Part shown: positions 26,995 through 35,018 of the stretch, one piece after another | Position numbering within the stretch: position 1 is the stretch's first letter | Layout of the letters: the number at the start of each line of letters is the position of its first letter | Source: Bacteroidia bacterium | GTDB lineage: Bacteria > Bacteroidota > Bacteroidia > NS11-12g > UBA9320 | Length of the DNA: 45,101 bases | NCBI GenBank assembly: GCA_028247315.1 | Contig: JAOKFZ010000013.1 | Coordinates: 1-45,101, forward strand | Reading direction: 5' to 3' | Translations under genes and position numbers: made by a program | Notes under the pieces: model-generated | The model's input: only the letters and a program-made list of their open reading frames with translations | Told to the model about the DNA's origin: nothing | The model's database searches: none

Positions 26995-28448
26995 TGAGCC
27001 ACTATCAAATACTTGGGATACTGCTTGCATACTTTGGTGTACTCATCTTAATATCCTGGCTATCAGGGAAAAATAGCGATGCTACTTCCTTCTATACTGG
27101 AAACAAAAAATCACCTTGGTTTCTAGTGGCATTTGGTATGATTGGTGCTTCACTCTCAGGGGTGACATTTCTAAGTGTACCAGGCTGGGTAGCCAATACC
27201 CACTTTGGATACATGCAGACGGTATTCGGATACATGGTTGGCTACCTTATTATTGCTCAAGTACTTATTCCATTGTATTACAAACAAAATCTAACTTCCA
27301 TATACACCTACTTGCAGACTAGATTTGGCTTGGTCTCTTACAAAACAGGAGCAGCTTACTTTTTGCTGAGCAGAATAATAGGAGCTTCTTTTCGGTTATT
27401 TCTTGTAGCGGGAGTGCTGCATACCGTAGTATTTGAACCGTTCCATATTCCGTATTGGGGAGCAGTGGCAATTACCATACTACTCATATTTACCTACACC
27501 GCAAAAAACGGTATCAAAACAGTCGTATACACGGATGCACTACAAACCTTCTTTTTGGTCGCTGCGGTTATACTTACTATAGTATTCATTGTACAAGAAC
27601 TGGATTGGTCTATGGCTGAGACAGTCAGCAATCTTATGGCCGACCCCAATACACAGATTTTCCATTTTGAAGGTAATGGAGCTAATGTATTCTGGAAACA
27701 GTTTCTGGGCGGAGCTTTTATAGCTCTAGCCATGACGGGACTGGACCAAGATATGATGCAGAAGAATCTGAGTATCAAAAACGTACGTGGAGCACAAAAA
27801 AACATCTACATACAGATGGTAATGTTCATTGTGGTCAATATCATATTCCTTAGTCTGGGAGCACTGCTATACCAATATGTAGACATTCAAGAAATCACAG
27901 GAATACAAAAAAGCGACCGATTGTTCACAGTAATAGCCATGCAACACGCTACACCTGTGGTGGGCATCTTCTTTATTGTAGGTTTGGTAGCGGCAGCCTA
28001 TAGTAGTGCAGATAGTGCTCTTACGGCACTTACTACCAGTTTTTGTGTAGACTTCTTAGGGTTTGAACGCACCAAGCCAACGAACATTACAACGCGGAGA
28101 TTTGTACACGTAGGATTTGCCGTTATTCTCTTTTTTACTATCTTGCTATTCAATAACTTAAATAACGGTGCTGTAATCAAAGAGCTATTTAGAGCTGCAG
28201 GGTTTACCTACGGACCACTCTTGGGCCTTTTCTCTTTTGGAATATTAACCAAAAAACATGTGCAAGATAAAGGTGTTTTAGCTATCACCTTGTTGTCAAT
28301 AGGACTCACGGCACTCTACTTTTATGGTATGCCAAATATAATAGAAGGTTTTGAACCAGGATTTGAACTCATTATAATAAATGGAAGCATTACCTTCGTT
28401 CTGCTCTGGATAAATAGTCTATTTACAACTCAAAAAACAACCATATAA
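26994..28448 (+). CDS. Sodium:solute symporter
   Basis: The 484-residue integral membrane protein has about 13 hydrophobic helices and the family marks of SSF transporters: SFYTGNKKSPWFLVAFGMIGASLSGVTF (seen as FYTGNKKSPW and ASLSGVTF), SRIIGASFRLF and AAAYSSADSALTALTTSF, the last holding the conserved Ser/Thr sodium-site helix. It imports a small solute with sodium at the inner membrane; the substrate cannot be told. It starts on the last base of the glucosaminidase stop codon, so uptake of a peptidoglycan-derived sugar or amino acid is a reasonable but untested idea. Confidence 0.87.
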   Translation: MSHYQILGILLAYFGVLILISWLSGKNSDATSFYTGNKKSPWFLVAFGMIGASLSGVTFLSVPGWVANTHFGYMQTVFGYMVGYLIIAQVLIPLYYKQNLTSIYTYLQTRFGLVSYKTGAAYFLLSRIIGASFRLFLVAGVLHTVVFEPFHIPYWGAVAITILLIFTYTAKNGIKTVVYTDALQTFFLVAAVILTIVFIVQELDWSMAETVSNLMADPNTQIFHFEGNGANVFWKQFLGGAFIALAMTGLDQDMMQKNLSIKNVRGAQKNIYIQMVMFIVVNIIFLSLGALLYQYVDIQEITGIQKSDRLFTVIAMQHATPVVGIFFIVGLVAAAYSSADSALTALTTSFCVDFLGFERTKPTNITTRRFVHVGFAVILFFTILLFNNLNNGAVIKELFRAAGFTYGPLLGLFSFGILTKKHVQDKGVLAITLLSIGLTALYFYGMPNIIEGFEPGFELIIINGSITFVLLWINSLFTTQKTTI

Positions 28449-28449
28449 C

Positions 28450-29160
28450 ATGACAGAAAAATCAAACAATAGAATCAAACAGGCCTTCGAAAACAAAGAT
28501 TGGCCAGAGATAAAAAGCTCAAATAGCTGGAATATTTTCAAAGTAATGTCTGAATTTGTAGAGGGTTACGACACCTTAGCTCAAATAGGACCCTGTGTTT
28601 CGGTATTTGGATCAGCGAGGACTAAACCAGGCACCCCCTACTACGAAATGGCTGTAGAAGTTGGCCAAAAGCTAGCTGCTGCAGGTTTAGGAGTGATTAC
28701 TGGAGGAGGCCCAGGAATAATGGAAGCGGGAAACAAAGGTGCTAGCCAAGAAAAAGGTGCATCGGTGGGTCTTAACATTGACCTCCCTTTTGAACAAAGC
28801 TCTAATCCATATATAGACCCTGATAAGAACATAGACTTTAAATTTTTCTTTGTACGAAAAGTAATGTTTATGAAGTATGCTCAGGGATTCATTGTCCTTC
28901 CTGGCGGTTTCGGGACCCTAGATGAGCTTTTTGAAGCACTTACACTCGTACAAACGCAGAAAACGGCTAAGTTCCCCATTATACTTGTGGGCGAAAAATT
29001 CTGGGGCGGAATGATAGACTGGATTAAAAATGCAATGCTTTCGGAAGGTAACATTAGTCCAGACGATTTACACCTTTTCAAACTGGTAGATACGGCTGAC
29101 GAAGCGGTTAATGAAATATTTGACTTCTACAGTAAGTACAGTATGAGCTTAAATTTCTAA
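28450..29160 (+). CDS. LOG-family protein (TIGR00730 type phosphoribohydrolase)
   Basis: The 236-residue protein has a Rossmann-like fold with the two diagnostic motifs of the LOG family: GGGPGIMEAGNKGA and PGGFGTLDELFEALT. Family members with both motifs remove ribose 5-phosphate from nucleotide monophosphates such as cytokinin precursors, or more generally AMP-like substrates. An N-terminal extension of about 45 residues precedes the fold. The gene starts 1 nt after the symporter stop, so it is co-transcribed, though its link to transport is unclear. Confidence 0.87.
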   Translation: MTEKSNNRIKQAFENKDWPEIKSSNSWNIFKVMSEFVEGYDTLAQIGPCVSVFGSARTKPGTPYYEMAVEVGQKLAAAGLGVITGGGPGIMEAGNKGASQEKGASVGLNIDLPFEQSSNPYIDPDKNIDFKFFFVRKVMFMKYAQGFIVLPGGFGTLDELFEALTLVQTQKTAKFPIILVGEKFWGGMIDWIKNAMLSEGNISPDDLHLFKLVDTADEAVNEIFDFYSKYSMSLNF

Positions 29161-29172
29161 TTTCGCACGTAA

Positions 29173-29700
29173 ATGAAGAAAATATTTTTTATACTAACCA
29201 TGGCTGTAATGTTTGCAGCCTGTAACGAAGATTCAACTACACCAGGCACCAAAACAGGCACATCAAACAGTGCTTCTATGGTAGGCAACTGGAATTTTAC
29301 AAAACTTGTTCAGGCTAATGGACGAATTCTAATAGCAGGACAGGAGGTATCTACGTTCACTTCAGAGAGTAGCGATGAGAACGGGAATATCCAATTTACA
29401 GAAGAAGGTCAGTTCGGTTCCAATTTTGGCTACAAAAGTTCCATATCTACGCTTACTGCCGGAATACCTAGTTCTAGTGAGGAACAAGTTCCTCCTACGG
29501 CTCTGGGAGGCACTTATGTGCACAATACCTCGACTGGTACGTTTACGATAACTGCCATTAGCGGAGAGGTTACTACAGCAACTATAAATGAGCTCACAAG
29601 TTCAAGGCTGGTGTACACTGCCAAGCTAAATCGCTCTGTGACCAATCTAGGTATCACCACTACAACAACATCAGATGTAACCACTACTTTTACCAAATAA
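29173..29700 (+). CDS. Lipoprotein of unknown function, lipocalin-like
   Basis: The 175-residue product begins MKKIFFILTMAVMFAACNED, with lipobox FAAC (Cys 17). The mature part is Thr/Ser-rich with beta-strand alternation and the phrase MVGNWNFTKLV, typical of small lipocalin-like lipoproteins in Bacteroidota. The last 25 residues are nearly all Thr, Ser and Val (TTTTSDVTTTFTK). It follows the LOG gene by 12 nt and probably ends the transcript, though no terminator hairpin is visible after it. Confidence 0.65.
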   Translation: MKKIFFILTMAVMFAACNEDSTTPGTKTGTSNSASMVGNWNFTKLVQANGRILIAGQEVSTFTSESSDENGNIQFTEEGQFGSNFGYKSSISTLTAGIPSSSEEQVPPTALGGTYVHNTSTGTFTITAISGEVTTATINELTSSRLVYTAKLNRSVTNLGITTTTTSDVTTTFTK

Positions 29701-29842
29701 ACTTAGATCACAAATTTATCTAAAGTACATAGCCGACGAATCTGTGCTTTATATTGTTTAATCTGATTCTGGTTCATCAAAAAACCTGATTATTTATTTT
29801 GAGTCATCATAAGTACCATAACATATAGCGTCAAAAGACACA
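29701..29842. other. AT-rich intergenic stretch with no recognisable feature
   Basis: This is the first half of the longest gap between confident genes (29701-29994). I see no terminator hairpin, no RNA motif and no open frame with a credible start here. The second half holds a possible minus-strand small ORF and the mnmE promoter region. Confidence 0.4.
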
Positions 29843-29995
29843 TCACTCTTTCCTACTGATTGCAATGAAAAGTATCACCAGAAAAGGTAAATGTAAAAAG
29901 CTAAGCGTTGTCGCTTCCACTTTATCAAAATTATAGTCCAAGTCTTCGGTAGTTTTCAAATATGAAGACAACTTTGCATCACTAAAATCAGCCAA
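29843..29995 (-). CDS. Possible 50-residue tail-anchored small membrane protein
   Basis: On the minus strand, a TTG at 29995-29993 opens 50 codons ending in TGA (29845-29843). The product would have a charged, soluble first half (DAKLSSYLKTTEDLDYNFDK) and one hydrophobic helix near the C-terminus (FLHLPFLVILFIAI) followed by SRKE, the layout of a tail-anchored small protein. There is no ATG, no clear promoter box, and the start touches the divergent mnmE ATG. It may be chance, but the ordered composition makes it worth recording. Confidence 0.25.
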   Translation of the reverse strand: MADFSDAKLSSYLKTTEDLDYNFDKVEATTLSFLHLPFLVILFIAISRKE

Positions 29996-31341
29996 TGACC
30001 AATCTACAAGATACCATCACTGCCCCAGCTACACCGGCAGGCGTTTCAGCATTAGCCGTAGTTCGTGTTTCTGGTAAAGATTCCATATCTATCGTAAATA
30101 AGTGCTTTAGTAAAAACATAGCAACGGCAGATGGCTACACTATACACTATGGCCACATCCTAGACGGTGATACTCGCGTAGATGAGGTTCTTGCAAGCGT
30201 TTTCCGTAATCCGCATTCCTACACAGGAGAAGATTCTGTTGAGATATCAGGCCACGGTTCACCCTATATTACCCGCCGTATTATAGAAACCTTGTTAAAA
30301 AATGGTGCTCGCATGGCCGAGCCGGGAGAATTCACTATGCGTGCCTTTCTCAATCAGAAACTGGACCTAGCACAGGCAGAAGCGGTAGCAGATATGATAA
30401 GTAGCAATAGTGAAGCCAGTCTTCAAATGGCTCTTAATCAAATGCGTGGCGGTTTCAGTAAGGACATCGCAGTACTGCGTCAGGAGTTAATAGACTTTGC
30501 AGCACTTATAGAATTAGAAAACGATTTCGGGGAAGAGGATGTAGAGTTCGCAGACAGAGAAGGACTAAAAAGGCTGATCGCTAAGCTGCTCACACAAATA
30601 GAAAAGTTACGTAGTTCTTTTGCTTCTGGCAATGTCTTAAAAAACGGCATAAGTACTGTCATAGCAGGTAAGCCAAATGCAGGAAAAAGTACGCTGCTCA
30701 ATGCTCTACTAAATGAAGATCGAGCGATAGTCTCTGACATTGCAGGAACTACCAGAGATACTATTGAAGAAGTTTTTACGCTCAACGGCATACAGTTTAG
30801 GCTAATAGACACTGCAGGCCTGCGAGAGAGTGCAGACACTATAGAGCAGATAGGCGTAGGCAAAACCAAAGAGAGTATGCGTAAGGCAGAATTGCTCGTT
30901 TATCTATTTGATATAAGGAGCACTTCTCCTACTGATTTAGCTACTGAGCTAAAGTTACTCCCTACTATGGAGCAAACTATACTCGTAGCCAATAAAGCAG
31001 AAGAAACAAACCACTCACCAGAAGACTGGCCAGAGAATACCGTCTTCATTTCGGCTAAGACAAAGGACATAGAATCGCTTATACAGGAACTAGAACGCGT
31101 AGCGAGCCACTACGAACTAGGAAACGAAACTGTGGTAAATAACGCCCGTCATGCAGATGCATTAGGTAAAAGCTCTGAAGCATTGCAAAAAGTACTCAGT
31201 GGGCTAGACACAGGCCTGACTAGCGATATGGTAGCTCTCGATATACGCAACGCTCTCTACCAACTCGGGCTCATCACTGGAGAAGTGACGAACGATGAAG
31301 TACTGGATAGCATTTTCACGCGATTCTGTATTGGGAAGTAA
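29995..31341 (+). CDS. mnmE: tRNA uridine-5-carboxymethylaminomethyl modification GTPase MnmE
   Basis: With MnmG, MnmE builds the cmnm5 group on wobble U34 of tRNAs. The 448-residue protein has the N-terminal tetrahydrofolate-binding domain (TITAPATPAGVSALAVVRVSG, GEFTMRAFLNQKLDLAQAEAVADMI region), a helical domain, an inserted Ras-like GTPase domain and the C-terminal FCIGK with its essential Cys. GTPase marks are G1 GKPNAGKSTLL, G2/G3 TTRDT and DTAGLRES, and G4 NKAE, where the usual Asp of NKxD is Glu. ATG 29995 gives the normal family N-terminus. A CAACTTTG box ends 18 nt upstream. Confidence 0.95.
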   Translation: MTNLQDTITAPATPAGVSALAVVRVSGKDSISIVNKCFSKNIATADGYTIHYGHILDGDTRVDEVLASVFRNPHSYTGEDSVEISGHGSPYITRRIIETLLKNGARMAEPGEFTMRAFLNQKLDLAQAEAVADMISSNSEASLQMALNQMRGGFSKDIAVLRQELIDFAALIELENDFGEEDVEFADREGLKRLIAKLLTQIEKLRSSFASGNVLKNGISTVIAGKPNAGKSTLLNALLNEDRAIVSDIAGTTRDTIEEVFTLNGIQFRLIDTAGLRESADTIEQIGVGKTKESMRKAELLVYLFDIRSTSPTDLATELKLLPTMEQTILVANKAEETNHSPEDWPENTVFISAKTKDIESLIQELERVASHYELGNETVVNNARHADALGKSSEALQKVLSGLDTGLTSDMVALDIRNALYQLGLITGEVTNDEVLDSIFTRFCIGK

Positions 31342-31390
31342 CCGTCAGATTACATCTTTGATTGTCGAAAAACTGCTTCTACAGCCAGAG

Positions 31391-31408
31391 AGGGTAAAGA
31401 GTTACCCT
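31391..31408 (+). terminator. Hairpin downstream of mnmE
   Basis: AGGGTAA (31391-31397) and TTACCCT (31402-31408) form a 7-bp perfect stem with an AGAG loop, 50 nt after the mnmE stop. No T-run follows, so it is a weak terminator candidate or an mRNA-end stabilising hairpin. Confidence 0.3.
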
Positions 31409-31447
31409 AAGCAGGATTCATGCAGTATTAAATCCCTACAAAACCCA

Positions 31448-31455
31448 TACATTTG
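31448..31455 (+). promoter_or_regulatory. -7-type promoter box TACATTTG
   Basis: TACATTTG matches TAnnTTTG exactly. Its last three bases (TTG) are also the first three of the 25-bp tandem repeat unit, so the predicted transcript starts inside the first repeat copy and carries a leader of about 40 nt. Confidence 0.45.
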
Positions 31456-31502
31456 TCCAAAATTAAACTAACTACAATTGTCCAAAATTAAACTAACTAC
31501 AA
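31453..31502 (+). repeat. Perfect tandem duplication, 2 x 25 bp, ending at the start codon
   Basis: Copy 1 (31453-31477) and copy 2 (31478-31502) are identical; each begins TTGTCCAAAATT and ends ACTACAA. Copy 2 runs into the A of the ATG at 31502. Because 25 is not a multiple of 3, copy 1 is out of frame, while copy 2 is in frame with the gene and begins with a TTG. It therefore adds leader length between promoter and gene, or offers an alternative upstream TTG start. Confidence 0.9.
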
Positions 31503-32653
31503 TGAAAATTAAGAACCTATTCCTACTACTTGCAGTATGCATGAGTAGTATCGTTAATGCCCAATCTTCCAAAGAGAAAATAACATTCTCTTATCAGCAA
31601 CTTCCTCTTTTCCCAATGTCTACAGATAAGACATATGATGTAGAAGTAATTTTACCTTATGAAGATGAAGTAATTGCTCAAAAAGAAGCAATAGCTTCAG
31701 AAAACAAACAATTAAAAGAAGATGCTAAACAAGAGAAAAAAGATTATGACAATAAAAAAGTAGGGGCCAAATTGGTAGGGAAAGTTCTCTTAGGTGAGTC
31801 TAAGCCAACTGGTCGTGCTCAGCTTGCTGAAGCTCCTTTTTTTCAAACAATATGGAGCCGCGACGAAATAAAGTCTAAAATAACCGTACCCGGATTAGAA
31901 CAAAAGGTTGGAGCTGCTGCTCTGATAACAGTTTTCATCAATAGATTTGATTACACCTACAATGCTCAGTATATTCCAGAAAAAGGGTATTACTACAGAG
32001 TGAACGGTGTAGGTACAGTTACTATGGAAGCCAAAGACGAAAGTGGTGCAGTAGTGAGCAATAAGACCTTCTCTGCATCTCAAACGGGGAAAGGGAATGA
32101 CTTCCAATCTAAATATTTCAGATCTGAATACGCACGCGATAAAGATTGGAAACTAAACAAAGAAGCTAAATTGAGATCTATTGAATCAAAAAAGCTTAGA
32201 ACCAGTATGAGCCAAATGGCTGCTTACTTAAAATCTAACATGGGTTACAACTCTATAGCCTACAAAGGAGTGGTATTCACATTCAGAGCCAAGAAACACG
32301 ATTACACTGCTCTCAACTCAGCATTTCCTACTGCAGTAGAAGTTTATAATATGCTTAACACCTATCCACTAGACCAGGATACCAAGGCTAGAATAACCGA
32401 AATGAATGAAATCTGGAAAGCAGAAACTGGTAACATTGACGCTGGAAGTAGAAAAGCAAGGATAAACGCAGAGGTTGGTGAAGGCTTATACCTCAACCTA
32501 GCATTTGCTTGCATCTGGTTAGAAGACTACAGCAAGGCAAACTTGTACTTAGCTAAGTACAAGGTACTAGACCCAAAAGGAAAAGACAAAGTATATAAAA
32601 GCGTTCAAAAACTGCTAAATGATCAGAAAGCTAGATTTGCTGCAAACCATTAA
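31502..32653 (+). CDS. Secreted protein of unknown function
   Basis: The 383-residue product has a signal peptide (MKIKNLFLLLAVCMSSIVNAQ). A Lys/Glu-rich helical, coiled-coil-like stretch lies at about residues 65-85 (SENKQLKEDAKQEKKD). The C-terminal third is helical, with repeat-like AEVGEGLYLNLAFACIWLEDYSKANLYLAKY that resembles a single TPR-like pair. I do not recognise the family. ATG 31502 is chosen because the signal peptide begins there; a TTG eight codons upstream, within a repeat copy, would add SKIKLTT in front. It ends before a strong bidirectional terminator. Confidence 0.72.
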   Translation: MKIKNLFLLLAVCMSSIVNAQSSKEKITFSYQQLPLFPMSTDKTYDVEVILPYEDEVIAQKEAIASENKQLKEDAKQEKKDYDNKKVGAKLVGKVLLGESKPTGRAQLAEAPFFQTIWSRDEIKSKITVPGLEQKVGAAALITVFINRFDYTYNAQYIPEKGYYYRVNGVGTVTMEAKDESGAVVSNKTFSASQTGKGNDFQSKYFRSEYARDKDWKLNKEAKLRSIESKKLRTSMSQMAAYLKSNMGYNSIAYKGVVFTFRAKKHDYTALNSAFPTAVEVYNMLNTYPLDQDTKARITEMNEIWKAETGNIDAGSRKARINAEVGEGLYLNLAFACIWLEDYSKANLYLAKYKVLDPKGKDKVYKSVQKLLNDQKARFAANH

Positions 32654-32701
32654 TTCTTAAAACAATACGCCTAAATAGGAAGGCAACTTCCTGCATTGCA
32701 T

Positions 32702-32736
32702 AAAGCACAATTGATTTAAATCAATTGTGCTTTTTT
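32702..32736. terminator. Bidirectional rho-independent terminator
   Basis: A perfect 32-bp palindrome (two 16-bp halves, 32702-32733, beginning AAAGCACAATTG) is followed by extra Ts on the plus strand and starts with As that read as Ts on the minus strand. It lies between two convergent genes (stops at 32653 and 32747), as expected for a shared terminator. Confidence 0.85.
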
Positions 32737-32746
32737 GTATCAAAGA

Positions 32747-33985
32747 CTATCCTTTCACAAACTCCCGAAAATCTGAGCCTGCTGGATTTTCAAATAATTG
32801 CAAATCAAAATAAGGGACCACAGATAGTATATGGTCAAAAATATCGGCCATCACAGTTTCATACACTTTCCATTCTTTACTTTTACTAAAAGCGTATACC
32901 TCAAGCGGCAGACCTACTTCTGATGAGGGTAATTGCCTGACCATGATCATCATCTCGGCGTTGATGTTAGGATTAGCCTTCAGATACTTTTCTATGTACA
33001 CCTTAAACACCCCAATATTGGTCATATTACGCCCATTCACTAAGGTAGAGGTATCTACATTATTATTGGTATTGTATGCTACTATTTCTTCTTTCCGCTC
33101 CGTGATATAGTCAGATATCAATGCTATTTTTTGAAATCTATCGAGCATGGACTCATCACAAAAGTCTACCGTATTCAATTTAATGTAAATTCCTCGTTTT
33201 ATACGTCGTCCTTGGGACAGTTGCATGCCACGCCAATTGGTAAACGAATCTGAGATAAAAGCATAGGTTGGAATAGTCGTTATGGTGAGATCAAAGTTTT
33301 GTACTTTAATCGTCGTAAGATTTATCTCCAACACATCTCCATCTGCACCATAATTAGGCACAGTGACCCAGTCTCCCACTTGCACCATATTATTGGCGGA
33401 TAATTGTATACTCGCTACAAAACCTAGGATACTGTCTTTGAAAACCAACAGAATAACTGCTGCTATTGCACCCAAACCACTTAGCAAGAAAATAGGACTT
33501 CTACTGATTAACGTAGAAATAATCAAAATAGCACCAACGCTATAGGTCAAAATCTTAGCAAGCTGTGTAAGACTGCCTATTGGCTTATCCTTGTACTTAT
33601 CTTTTTGCGATAATATTTCGTTGATAGAAGTAAAAAACGAAGTGATAATCCATACAGAAACAAGCACTACTATAATATCTGTAGCAGCTACTATATAAGG
33701 AAGCACGCCACTAGAAGCACTGAATAGCATGGGTAAAACATGGTATAAAACCAACGCTGGAATTAGCGTTGCCAAAGATTGAAGGATTCGTTTATTAAAA
33801 ATAATATCATCCCATAGAGTGGTCGTCTTTGCAGTAAGCTTTGGAATAACAGCATTGAGCGTCTTTTTGGATAGCCACCATACGGCTAATACGCCTAACA
33901 GGGTTATTCCGATTAAAATTGCAGTAGAGGCGACATCGTTAGTGCCCAGATTGGCTCCTAGCCAGTTCTTTAAATCAATATCCAT
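32747..33985 (-). CDS. MscS-family mechanosensitive channel (YbdG-like)
   Basis: The 412-residue protein has about five N-terminal membrane helices and the MscS core: LLSGLGAIAAVILLVFKDSILGFVASIQLSANNMVQVGDWV (seen as GLGAIAAVILLVFKD and VGDWVTVPN), the pore helix and start of the beta domain, then TTIKVQNFDLTITTIPTYAF, typical of the YbdG subgroup. These channels release solutes during hypo-osmotic shock at the inner membrane. A long soluble C-terminal domain follows. A TACCTTTG box lies 28 nt upstream of the ATG. Confidence 0.9.
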   Translation of the reverse strand: MDIDLKNWLGANLGTNDVASTAILIGITLLGVLAVWWLSKKTLNAVIPKLTAKTTTLWDDIIFNKRILQSLATLIPALVLYHVLPMLFSASSGVLPYIVAATDIIVVLVSVWIITSFFTSINEILSQKDKYKDKPIGSLTQLAKILTYSVGAILIISTLISRSPIFLLSGLGAIAAVILLVFKDSILGFVASIQLSANNMVQVGDWVTVPNYGADGDVLEINLTTIKVQNFDLTITTIPTYAFISDSFTNWRGMQLSQGRRIKRGIYIKLNTVDFCDESMLDRFQKIALISDYITERKEEIVAYNTNNNVDTSTLVNGRNMTNIGVFKVYIEKYLKANPNINAEMMIMVRQLPSSEVGLPLEVYAFSKSKEWKVYETVMADIFDHILSVVPYFDLQLFENPAGSDFREFVKG

Positions 33986-34013
33986 GTTGCGGTTTATTTC
34001 ATTTTTGATAGGC

Positions 34014-34021
34014 CAAAGGTA
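34014..34021 (-). promoter_or_regulatory. -7-type promoter box TACCTTTG for the MscS-like gene
   Basis: On the minus strand, TACCTTTG matches the -7 consensus and ends 28 nt before the ATG at 33985; a T-rich stretch lies about 20 nt further upstream where a -33 element would be expected. Confidence 0.5.
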
Positions 34022-34089
34022 GACCTTTAGTTAAGGTTAAAAGCCTATCCTGCGAATTCAGCATTTATTACGGCTATATTGCCTGCCAT

Positions 34090-34743
34090 ATGTCATTCAC
34101 CACCACAATATCAAAATACAGAGTTCCCCTCAAAGAAAACAAATGGCTCATGCTATTCATCGCTGTTTTTGGAGTCATATGGATAGATTCATTCATCGGC
34201 AATACCGATACGGCTAATTGGGTTTTGGAAAACGTACTGACTTTTGCTTTCATACTTATCTTGATAGTAACATACCGCAAGTATCAGTTTAGTACACTTA
34301 CCTACTTGCTCGTATGCATCTACCTCTGCCTGCACGTATACGGCTCTAAATATACCTATGCAGAGAATCCATTCGGCTTTTGGCTACAAGACTACTTGGA
34401 CTTAGGACGTAATCACTACGATAGAATCGTACATTTTAGTTTCGGTTTCCTATTGGCATACCCTATGCGAGAAATGTTCCTCAAGGCATTTAATTTTAAG
34501 AAATGGGTAGCATGGTTACTTCCTGTAGAAATCACGTTATCTATTAGTGCTTTCTACGAGCTGATAGAATGGGCTGTAGCAGATATATTTTTCAAAGCAC
34601 AAGGCGATGCATACCTCGGTACGCAAGGAGATATTTGGGATGCACAAAAGGACATATCCCTCGCATTTGTAGGAGCTATACTTGCTACCACAATAGTATC
34701 TGCCATAAAGAAGGTGTTTAATATTTATGAGAAGGAGAATTAA
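34090..34743 (+). CDS. DUF2238 (YjdF-like) integral membrane protein
   Basis: The 217-residue protein has about six hydrophobic helices and the marks of the DUF2238/YjdF family: HVYGSKYTYAENPFG, GRNHYDRIVHFSFGFLLAYPM, SISAFYELIEWAVAD and QGDIWDAQKDI. The conserved His, Asp and Glu residues near the membrane suggest a metal or active site, but the function of the family is unknown. Its TAA overlaps the stop of the convergent small membrane protein gene at 34740-34743. Confidence 0.85.
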   Translation: MSFTTTISKYRVPLKENKWLMLFIAVFGVIWIDSFIGNTDTANWVLENVLTFAFILILIVTYRKYQFSTLTYLLVCIYLCLHVYGSKYTYAENPFGFWLQDYLDLGRNHYDRIVHFSFGFLLAYPMREMFLKAFNFKKWVAWLLPVEITLSISAFYELIEWAVADIFFKAQGDAYLGTQGDIWDAQKDISLAFVGAILATTIVSAIKKVFNIYEKEN

Positions 34744-34928
34744 TCATTGTTCTTATGCTCAACCGAAACAACAGCTTCCTCCAGATCATCAATCTCGCTA
34801 GCTACAGGTTTGGAGCCTTGTCGTTTGCCCATATAATAAGACAAGACCATAAGGCAAATAATGACTAAAATCCCCCAACCGGGGATGCCAAAGTCTAGTG
34901 TAACGCTCGGTGTACCGAGTATTACCAT
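34740..34928 (-). CDS. Small single-pass membrane protein
   Basis: The 62-residue product has one hydrophobic helix (GWGILVIICLMVLSYYMG, about residues 17-34), then a basic stretch (KRQGSK) and an acidic tail (SEIDDLEEAVVSVEHKNND). By the positive-inside rule the C-terminus should be cytoplasmic. No family is recognised. Support for it being real comes from the ordered layout and from tight packing: its stop overlaps the convergent DUF2238 stop, and it lies just downstream of another minus-strand membrane gene (90-bp gap). Confidence 0.5.
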   Translation of the reverse strand: MVILGTPSVTLDFGIPGWGILVIICLMVLSYYMGKRQGSKPVASEIDDLEEAVVSVEHKNND

Positions 34929-34965
34929 GTCACTAATACGTAGCTCATTTATTTTACGAAAGTAA

Positions 34966-34984
34966 CTATTTAGAAGCTAAATAG
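34966..34984. repeat. AT-rich inverted repeat CTATTTAG-AAG-CTAAATAG
   Basis: Two perfect 8-bp arms with a 3-nt spacer lie between the small membrane protein gene and the Sm-multidrug-export-like gene. It could be a weak terminator for the latter or an operator; there is no T-run and it resembles the TTTAGAA/TTCTAAA pairs near 38.1 and 39.98 kb. Confidence 0.4.
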
Positions 34985-35018
34985 AGAAAGAATACAGTGA
35001 TAAGAGAGGCCATGTGTG

